Source of the DNA: SB25 sp029560875
Lineage (GTDB): Bacteria > Bacteroidota > Bacteroidia > Bacteroidales > Tenuifilaceae
Length of the DNA stretch: 64,000 bases
Direction of reading: 5' to 3'
NCBI GenBank assembly: GCA_035388225.1
Contig: DAOOPM010000005.1
Coordinates: forward strand, 101,563 to 165,562
Both the position numbers and the translations under genes were made by a program. Positions 58,051 to 64,000 of this stretch are shown here, piece after piece (the first letter of the stretch is position 1; every line of letters begins with the position of its first letter). The notes under the pieces were generated by a model. It was not told where the DNA came from. It searched no databases and saw only the letters and a list, made by a program, of their open reading frames with translations.

Positions 58051-59004
58051 ATGATCTGGAAGTTTATACAGGAAAAACTTATACAGGGGAACAACGTTAT
58101 GCTCATGATTGTTTCCGAAACCATTGGCAGCAGTCCCGGAAAAGTTGGATTTAAGATGGCCGTGACATCCGATGGCTCCATTACCGGCTCCATTGGCGGC
58201 GGTGTTATGGAGTACCAAATGGTGGAGCTGGCCCGCGAAAAAATTAAGGAGAACATAACTAAACCTTTTCTTAAGCGTCAGGTGCACGCCCACGATGCCA
58301 CCGAGGACAGATCCGGAATGATATGCTCCGGTGAGCAAACCAACGTATTTATTCCAATTACCAGCAACAACCTTGGTATAATTAACAAAATTGTGGAGTT
58401 CCTAAGCCTAGGAAACCGAGGAATAGTTTGCGTTTACGAGGATGGATTCGACTTTAAGGAGGTAAACCCAAGCAAACCGCTACTACCCTACAGCTTTGAG
58501 AAGGGAACCGACACCTGGCGCTATAAGGAGCTGCTGGGCTACAAGGAGACCGTTTATATATTTGGTGCGGGGCATATAAGCGTACCCCTATCGCAGATAT
58601 TGAGCCTACTCGACTTTAGGGTTGAAGTATTTGATAACCGCAGTGAACTCTCCACCTACGATGCCAACACCTACGCGCACCACAAGAGCATTGTGGACTA
58701 CAAGGATGTGGCAAAACTGGTTGCCGAAGGGCCAAATAGTTACGTGGCAATAATGACCTTCGGGCATAAGTTCGACGAAATTGTGCTCCGCCAGTTCCTG
58801 CCAAAGAACCTAAAGTACCTTGGGATGATTGGCAGCAAGAGCAAAATAAAAACCATATTTGAGGGACTAGTACAGGAGGGCTTTACGCAGGAACAGGTAA
58901 ACAGGGTATGCTCCCCCATTGGCCTAACCATAGGAGGCCAAACCCCAGCCGAAATTGCTGTAAGCATTGCAGCGCAAATTGTACAGTACCGCTATAAACA
59001 ATAA
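58051..59004 (+). CDS. XdhC/CoxI-family molybdenum hydroxylase maturation protein
   Basis: The 317-residue protein has an N-terminal XdhC/CoxI domain (ISSSPGKVGFKMAVTSDGSITGSIGGGVMEYQMVELA-like, with ETIGSSPGKVGFKMAV at about residue 25). A C-terminal XdhC_C Rossmann domain follows (YIFGAGHISVPLSQILSLLDFRVEVFDNR). The GMICSGEQ segment holds the conserved cysteine. XdhC proteins bind molybdenum cofactor, help sulfurate it and deliver it to xanthine dehydrogenase-type enzymes. Here it would serve the 849-residue hydroxylase. It appears to have a higher GC content than its neighbours by eye (not computed). A strong terminator follows. Confidence 0.93.
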   Translation: MIWKFIQEKLIQGNNVMLMIVSETIGSSPGKVGFKMAVTSDGSITGSIGGGVMEYQMVELAREKIKENITKPFLKRQVHAHDATEDRSGMICSGEQTNVFIPITSNNLGIINKIVEFLSLGNRGIVCVYEDGFDFKEVNPSKPLLPYSFEKGTDTWRYKELLGYKETVYIFGAGHISVPLSQILSLLDFRVEVFDNRSELSTYDANTYAHHKSIVDYKDVAKLVAEGPNSYVAIMTFGHKFDEIVLRQFLPKNLKYLGMIGSKSKIKTIFEGLVQEGFTQEQVNRVCSPIGLTIGGQTPAEIAVSIAAQIVQYRYKQ

Positions 59005-59056
59005 TTAGAAATGATTTTTAATTGGGCTAATTGAAAATGCAGTTAACCATACACAT

Positions 59057-59085
59057 AGCGTAGTTTCCAAAACTACGCTTTTTTT
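59057..59085 (+). terminator. Intrinsic terminator after the XdhC-family gene
   Basis: AGCGTAGTTT (59057-59066) pairs with AAACTACGCT (59070-59079) around a 3-nt loop, followed by TTTTTT (59080-59085). Confidence 0.9.
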
Positions 59086-59292
59086 AATGGAAGTTTACTG
59101 AACGTATGGAATTGGAGACTCACCCCTAAATCCCCTCTCTCCCCTCCTGTTGGCGGTCATAGAGGGGACTTTTTGGCTATTATAAAGGGTTGAGTTAGGA
59201 TTTTGATTGCATTTTTACATTGCTAGTGTAAATATTCAGGAACTTTAGCTATATTCAAAATTATATTAACCTATAAATAAACCTTTATTCAT

Positions 59293-60120
59293 ATGAAAAA
59301 ACTAACCCTACTGCTAATTATTATTCTAATTAATGCCAGCGCATTTTGTCAACCTAAAAAAGAATCTGAAAATCTTATACTTATTGATGGTTACATTTAC
59401 GGCAACGTGATTGATAAATCCGAAAATCTGATACATGACACCTATAAACGAGGAAGCGAAATAACCTTCAGCTATAAGTATACCGACAGGAATGGCAAGC
59501 AGCAGTATTTTGTTATCAACAACAGTCGTTCCTGGGATTTTACCAACGCTAGTAATACATCCGATAATGTTATTCGGGATTTTAAGCTTAAAATTCTGCA
59601 CGAGAATATGAACTTTAAAGATCCCAAATACTATCAAATAGGGATATCATATATAATTGAAAAGAATGATGTAAGCCCTTTTATAACTGGGCTTATTGAG
59701 AACGAAAAGAATATTTGGCTACATCCACCCCGCGAGTTTTTATTTAGGATTCTAGAGCTGAATCCATTTCCTTACATAAAATATCCATTTCAAATTGGAC
59801 ATACCTGGAACTGGGACCTTGAAATTGGTGGTCAGTGGGGCGATAAACGATGGAAAGAGTGGACTGGAAATATCACAAACAAATATCAGTACAAAATTAC
59901 CGACAAAAAAACCATTAGTACTGCTATTGGCGCCTTGGAATGCTATGTTATAGAAAGCGAAGCCAAAAGCGAACTGGGTACAACCAAGTTAACCAGCTAT
60001 TTTAACGAACAATTCGGGTTTGTTAAACTAGATTATACCAATATTGATAGTTCCACAATTGAAATCGACATTAAAGGTTTTAAAAAAGAAATAGTTAATA
60101 TTTTTAAACCAAAGTTTTAG
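59293..60120 (+). CDS. Secreted protein of unknown function
   Basis: The 275-residue protein has a signal peptide (MKKLTLLLIIILINASAFCQ) and a soluble domain without recognisable motifs. Segments YGNVIDKSENLIHDTYKRGSE and FPYIKYPFQIGHTWNWDLEIGG suggest a beta-rich, possibly lipocalin-like or calycin-like domain (weak inference). Upstream is a 200-bp gap with extragenic repeats; downstream is a short repeat-containing gap before the YccF gene. No partner gene is evident. Confidence 0.75.
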   Translation: MKKLTLLLIIILINASAFCQPKKESENLILIDGYIYGNVIDKSENLIHDTYKRGSEITFSYKYTDRNGKQQYFVINNSRSWDFTNASNTSDNVIRDFKLKILHENMNFKDPKYYQIGISYIIEKNDVSPFITGLIENEKNIWLHPPREFLFRILELNPFPYIKYPFQIGHTWNWDLEIGGQWGDKRWKEWTGNITNKYQYKITDKKTISTAIGALECYVIESEAKSELGTTKLTSYFNEQFGFVKLDYTNIDSSTIEIDIKGFKKEIVNIFKPKF

Positions 60121-60352
60121 ACATATTCGCTGGCGCTCGTTTGTAACGCGTGCCATTTACTTTTAACACCAGTTTTCACAAACCATGAACCATATTCAAT
60201 AGACCAATGACCATGGAAAATACAGACTATTGATAATGGAGTATTAATTATACACTGTGAACTAACAACGATGGACTATAAACCATGGACTATCGCCTAG
60301 TTAAATAAGTTTTTACTACTTTAGCACTTCGTAACAACACTTTACTAATAGT

Positions 60353-60727
60353 ATGCGATTTATAGGGAATATCTTTTGGCTTGTTTTTGGTGGAATCTTT
60401 ATTGCTATTGAATACTTTGCCGCAAGTTTTGTTCTAATAATAACCATTATTGGGATTCCGTTTGGCTTACAAACCCTAAAGTTGGGTATTTTGGCGCTAT
60501 GGCCATTTGGCAAGGAGGTAACATTCAAAAAGGGCTCTTCGGGTTGTTTATCTACCATTATGAATATTATTTGGCTGATATTTGGCGGAATATGGATATG
60601 TCTTTCGCACGTACTTTTAGCAATTTTACTGGCCATTACAATTATAGGGATTCCGTTTGCTAGGCAGCATTTAAAGCTTGCATCGTTAGCGTTAACTCCG
60701 TTTGGTAGGGAGATTGTTGATAAGTAG
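60353..60727 (+). CDS. YccF-family membrane protein
   Basis: The 124-residue protein has two near-identical halves, each with two membrane segments ending in a conserved PFG motif (IIGIPFGLQTLKLGILALWPFGKEV and IIGIPFARQHLKLASLALTPFGREI). This matches the YccF/DUF307 family of small inner-membrane proteins. The function is unknown. The internal duplication is typical for the family. Upstream lies a stretch with mirrored ACCATGG-type sequences. Confidence 0.9.
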   Translation: MRFIGNIFWLVFGGIFIAIEYFAASFVLIITIIGIPFGLQTLKLGILALWPFGKEVTFKKGSSGCLSTIMNIIWLIFGGIWICLSHVLLAILLAITIIGIPFARQHLKLASLALTPFGREIVDK

Positions 60728-60759
60728 CACTGACTCTAGGCTCTACTTTATAAATAATA

Positions 60760-60807
60760 TAACCACAAAGGCGCTCAAAGGATAATCCTTGCTTGCCTTT
60801 GTGGTTA
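60760..60807. repeat. Long palindrome, family B copy 2 (possible terminator)
   Basis: TAACCACAAAGGC (60760-60772) pairs with GCCTTTGTGGTTA (60795-60807), with a second inner pairing AAGGAT/ATCCTT. It ends in AAAA on the plus strand, so it may serve the methyltransferase gene on the minus strand. Related to the element at 56271-56385. Confidence 0.6.
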
Positions 60808-60825
60808 AAAATATTAGCAAATCAT

Positions 60826-61599
60826 CTATATTTTCTTTCCAATATAGAATACATAACCGTAAAACTCCTTGTATTTAGCGTACAGTTGCGCCTCGTGGCG
60901 TTCGTTGGCAACTAAATCCTCGGCAGTTTTATTCCCTGCATACTTTTTAAGGAATAACTCCTGCGCTTTAGTTTGCGGTACGTAGAAATGCTCTACCCAG
61001 CAATTCTCAGGCAGAATAAATGTGGCAACCGGAACGTAACCTGCCTTTTGCATTATGGCAACTTTATTGGGAATAGTGTCAATTTCGGGATAGGCATCTA
61101 CCCAAAATTTCTCTATCTCAGCTGGTCGCTCCTGCGTAAGCCACGATGCCTCGCTTACTGCAATATAGCCTCCTTTTTTGAGAAATCGGTTCCAGTCATT
61201 TAAACCGCGCTCAAAGCCAATGTTGTAAATGGCACCTTCGGACCAAATTAGGTCAAACTCCTCGTCCCGAAAGGGAAGATTGTCCATTGAACCAACTATA
61301 GCCTTAACCCTACCCTGTAGGTCTAACTTAGTGGCGTTTGTGTTGAATATATCAACGAAGTTCTGAAATAGGTCAACACCAATGATATTCCCTTGGGAAT
61401 TCTGAGCTAAAGTCATTGTTTGTCCACCTGTTCCGCAGCCGATATCGGCAATACGGGAGTTTTCTGTAAGATTGTCGATAAAACTCAACGCCTTAATTGT
61501 AACCTCGGGACTACCCGGGCCTTGGCGTTCAATGCTTGAGAAATACTCACAAATAAGGTTGAAATCGAACTCGTGAATTGATTTATTCTCGTTACTCAT
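60826..61599 (-). CDS. Class I SAM-dependent methyltransferase
   Basis: The 257-residue protein has the Rossmann-type SAM-binding motif I VADIGCGTGGQTMTLA-like (IADIGCGTGGQ at about residues 57-67). Motif II is NIIGVDLFQNFVDIF, and FDLIWSEGAIYNIGF follows. There is no signal peptide. Substrate unknown; this class includes metabolite, lipid and toxin methyltransferases. It has a 3' palindrome and a possible -7 (TAACTTTG) about 190 nt upstream. Confidence 0.88.
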   Translation of the reverse strand: MSNENKSIHEFDFNLICEYFSSIERQGPGSPEVTIKALSFIDNLTENSRIADIGCGTGGQTMTLAQNSQGNIIGVDLFQNFVDIFNTNATKLDLQGRVKAIVGSMDNLPFRDEEFDLIWSEGAIYNIGFERGLNDWNRFLKKGGYIAVSEASWLTQERPAEIEKFWVDAYPEIDTIPNKVAIMQKAGYVPVATFILPENCWVEHFYVPQTKAQELFLKKYAGNKTAEDLVANERHEAQLYAKYKEFYGYVFYIGKKI

Positions 61600-61924
61600 G
61601 ATGTTTAAATTTAATTTTGAAACAATAGGCTGTTCTGTTTTAGCCTTTGCTGATTTGAATAAAATAAATAGTAATAAACTCCGACAAGAACTTGCCGAGT
61701 AGAATTTAAGGGATAACCTTGGTTTTTACTCCAAAGTTATTTACCTCACACGCTCCGAATTAAATTTAAACATCCAATGGTTTTAGTAAATGCAAAGTTA
61801 TCTTTTTTATTTATTGAAAGTTTTAATTGACATAAAAAAGTTGTTCAAATCTTAAAATCACAAACATTATTCTTAATTTTATTTCAAAATAGCGTAAAAC
61901 AATATTTATTCAAAATATTACGGA
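61600..61924. other. Intergenic region before the coiled-coil secreted protein
   Basis: 325 bp of AT-rich sequence between divergent genes. On the minus strand TAACTTTG (61800-61793) is a candidate -7 for the methyltransferase, giving a long leader. For the plus-strand gene no clear -7/-33 pair is visible. No hairpin or small gene seen. Confidence 0.5.
61793..61800 (-). promoter_or_regulatory. Candidate -7 element of the methyltransferase gene
   Basis: TAACTTTG on the minus strand matches TAnnTTTG, but lies about 190 nt from the ATG at 61599 and has no TTG at the right distance. Confidence 0.35.
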
Positions 61925-63142
61925 ATGAAAAAACTACCTTTATTAATAGCAATCAGTTTATTAAGTATAAATCTTATTGTTGCTCAAAACAATATCAATA
62001 CTGTTGTTTTAGATAGCGATGGTAACAAGTTATTGCCCTATTCAAAGGGTAAAGTAACGGTTAAGGATATATATCCCGACAATAGTTCTAGCAGTACGGC
62101 TAAGTTATACATCGAGAAACTAAATAATTTCACAAATGCTTTAAAACAAACTAACCCGCTTAATCCACCCTTTGGTTTTGAAATTTCATTAAGTAAATGG
62201 ATTGCAGATATAACAGATTATAGTACAAGTAAACCGAGAGATATAATTACTGCATCGTTAGAAGCAACTCTTTCGCCAATATGCAAAATTGATGAAGCAC
62301 CTACAGTTGACTGGAGAATTCATTCTGGCTTTTATATCTTTATGAATAATCCAACGAAACTGGCAGGTTCTCCAATAATTTCAGATATTTATCCTTGTCC
62401 TCGTAAAATAGCCGATTTTTACTCTTACCCAATCTATTCCACAACCAATGGTGAAATTACCATAATAAATTATACCAATAAGCCAATTTTTCTTCCTGTA
62501 TCACAGGAGGAATACATTAATACATTGATTGCTGATTTAGAAAAAAAAATAAAGAACGATACCAAAGACAAGACGAAGTACAAAGAAGATGTTGATAATT
62601 TAACTGGAAACGAGCAGAAAAAACAGCAGCAAGAAGAGTTTGAACGTGCATATAACGAATTGCTCAAATACGACAAAAAGGCTGCAGAAGAGTTCAAAAA
62701 ATCAATTCAAGAAGCAAATAAGGCGCTTGAAGCCTCTTCCGACGACCTTAATGTGGCCAATGAAGCCTATGACAATAGTATTGCTATACACAAAAGCAAT
62801 ATAGAAAAATTAAGGAGTGAACTTGCAGGAATGTCAACTGTAGAAAGGAAAAGGCAAGCATATTATGCTCTTGAAGCATCTGAAAACTCTAACCTATTAC
62901 CAGAATCAAGAAAAGATTTAGGAGAAGCATTAGTTAAAATCAACCCTCAACTTGTAGATTTTAACTCCAGTAAACTTCAAATAATTTGTATTGAATGGAA
63001 CTTATCAAACAACTCAATTAAGGATAAACCAAGGTATTACAAAACTTCAAATAATTCAGATTCTTTTATAGACAGTAAAACATATCAAATCTACCAAGAT
63101 GCTGAGTTTTGGAAAAATGTTCTACAAAGTCTTGGTAAATAA
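61925..63142 (+). CDS. Secreted coiled-coil protein of unknown function
   Basis: The 405-residue protein has a signal peptide (MKKLPLLIAISLLSINLIVAQ). A domain of about 180 residues lies before a long charged coiled coil (about 195-300; DLEKKIKNDTKDKTKYKEDVD, KKQQQEEFERAYNELLKYDKKA). A C-terminal domain ends in YQDAEFWKNVLQSLGK. No family is recognised. It is directly upstream of an OmpA-family gene (gap 55 bp), so it may be part of the same envelope unit. Confidence 0.75.
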   Translation: MKKLPLLIAISLLSINLIVAQNNINTVVLDSDGNKLLPYSKGKVTVKDIYPDNSSSSTAKLYIEKLNNFTNALKQTNPLNPPFGFEISLSKWIADITDYSTSKPRDIITASLEATLSPICKIDEAPTVDWRIHSGFYIFMNNPTKLAGSPIISDIYPCPRKIADFYSYPIYSTTNGEITIINYTNKPIFLPVSQEEYINTLIADLEKKIKNDTKDKTKYKEDVDNLTGNEQKKQQQEEFERAYNELLKYDKKAAEEFKKSIQEANKALEASSDDLNVANEAYDNSIAIHKSNIEKLRSELAGMSTVERKRQAYYALEASENSNLLPESRKDLGEALVKINPQLVDFNSSKLQIICIEWNLSNNSIKDKPRYYKTSNNSDSFIDSKTYQIYQDAEFWKNVLQSLGK

Positions 63143-63197
63143 TATTCAAATGCCGCACAAACAGTCTAACACCATATTAATAACTAAATTTCGAGAA

Positions 63198-64000
63198 ATG
63201 AAAAAAATCACATTATTTACTTTATGCGTTACTTTGTTTGCTAACCTTGCTTTTGCTCAGAGCGAGGATACTGAAGGGTGCAAGGATTACCCAATGTTTA
63301 ACAGAATGCCAAATTTCCACATAGCCAGCTGCGATGTAAAGGAATTTGATGCCTACCAATTCACCATCGAGAATAGCACTGATGGAGAGGCTAAAAGAGA
63401 GAACGTGGAAGGCAAGTTCTATCAGCTAACCTATAATTTAAATGATGGCGCAGCGGAAGTTTCTAACCTGCAGGTATTTAGAAATTTCGAAAATGCTTTA
63501 AAGAAAATTAATGCAACAATTGTTGGAAAAGTTGTGGAAAGCGGAAATAGTTACAGTTTTATCTGCGCTAAAGTTGCTAAGGATGGTAAGGAAACATGGA
63601 TTAAGATTGAGTCGAGCATACCTGAATATTACATAACGGTTGTTGAAAGACAGGCAATGGTGCAAGCAATCCAAGCCAACGAAATGCTTGAAGCATTGAA
63701 TACCGATGGTTATATTGCGCTAGACATACTATTCGACACAGGAAAATCGACTATTAAGGATGAATCGCTTCCAATTGTTGATGAAATCTACAGCTTGCTT
63801 AGCAACAATCAAGATTTGAACGTTAGCATCGAGGGTCATACAGATAATGTTGGAAACGCCAACGACAACAAAATCCTTTCCGACCAACGTGCCAAAGCGG
63901 TTATGGATGCTTTAATTGCAAAGGGTACCAAGAAAGAGCGCCTATCGTCGGTTGGCTGGGGACAGGAAAAACCTGTTGCCGATAACCGCTCTGAATCTGG
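63198..64000 (+). CDS. OmpA-family peptidoglycan-binding protein (C-terminal end missing)
   Basis: The frame opens at the ATG at 63198 and is still open at base 64000 (267 full codons). A signal peptide (MKKITLFTLCVTLFANLAFAQ) precedes a roughly 150-residue unassigned region with paired cysteines (EGCKDY, IASCDVKE). An OmpA-like C-terminal domain follows, with LDILFDTGKSTIKDESLPIVDEI and VSIEGHTDNVGN, the peptidoglycan-contact region. OmpA-family proteins tether the outer membrane to peptidoglycan. Completeness cannot be judged here. Confidence 0.92.
   Translation, partial: MKKITLFTLCVTLFANLAFAQSEDTEGCKDYPMFNRMPNFHIASCDVKEFDAYQFTIENSTDGEAKRENVEGKFYQLTYNLNDGAAEVSNLQVFRNFENALKKINATIVGKVVESGNSYSFICAKVAKDGKETWIKIESSIPEYYITVVERQAMVQAIQANEMLEALNTDGYIALDILFDTGKSTIKDESLPIVDEIYSLLSNNQDLNVSIEGHTDNVGNANDNKILSDQRAKAVMDALIAKGTKKERLSSVGWGQEKPVADNRSES

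Overview
The window looks like a chromosomal segment from an anaerobic or microaerophilic member of the Bacteroidota (Bacteroidales/Marinilabiliales-like). The sequence is AT-rich. Promoter-like motifs follow the Bacteroidota pattern (-33 TTG, -7 TAnnTTTG). Exported proteins typically carry a signal peptide ending in AQ or SQ. The window also has a complete MoxR-BatABCDE operon and a spirochaete/chlamydia-style V-type ATPase operon containing a DUF2764 gene. There is no phage, insertion sequence, CRISPR array, rRNA or tRNA that I could recognise. The two edge genes (clpC at the left, an OmpA-family protein at the right) are cut by the window.

Layout. 1-7.4 kb: clpC (partial), gyrA, a secreted TPR protein, a secreted thioredoxin-fold protein and two poorly characterised genes, one of which encodes internal OB/S1-like repeats. 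7.8-11.9 kb: a tight minus-strand operon pyrD-yedF-csd-DUF3343-selD, which is a selenium mobilisation module driven by a good -33/-7 promoter. 11.9-14.5 kb: an XRE regulator, a ~630 bp AT-rich stretch with no gene, the RNase P RNA and a Smr-domain protein. 14.6-17.6 kb: queA and ygiQ. 17.6-25.4 kb: the V-ATPase operon (E, DUF2764, A, B, D, I, K). Its K subunit has the Na+ ligand set known from Enterococcus hirae NtpK. 25.7-31.8 kb: assorted housekeeping genes (PLP trans-sulfuration enzyme, PAS protein, UPF0316 protein, M28 peptidase, Cys-type glutathione peroxidase, MATE pump). 31.9-40.6 kb: the nine-gene MoxR/Bat operon. 40.9 kb: truA.

41.7-59.0 kb is the most interesting region: an apparent selenium-linked purine/urate catabolic island. 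A divergent Lrp/AsnC regulator precedes two fold-type II PLP enzymes, a fused 2Fe-2S/molybdopterin hydroxylase of the selenium-dependent type, SsnA aminohydrolase, a four-domain CoA-disulfide-reductase/rhodanese/TusA/DsrE fusion, a membrane-GNAT fusion, a dihydropyrimidinase-type hydrolase, an outer-membrane barrel protein, the knotted carbamoyltransferase YgeW, the hydrolase YgeY and an XdhC-family maturation factor. The island has the enzymes to hydroxylate and open purine-type rings and to process the ureido/amino products. The selD module 32 kb away would supply activated selenium for the hydroxylase. The only classic candidate selenoprotein seen here (glutathione peroxidase) uses Cys, so a cofactor role for selenium fits better than selenocysteine. 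No step of the pathway has been tested here.

59.3-64 kb: a secreted protein of unknown function, a YccF protein, a methyltransferase, a coiled-coil secreted protein and the start of an OmpA-family gene. Intergenic regions hold several dispersed palindromic elements and one degenerate direct repeat.
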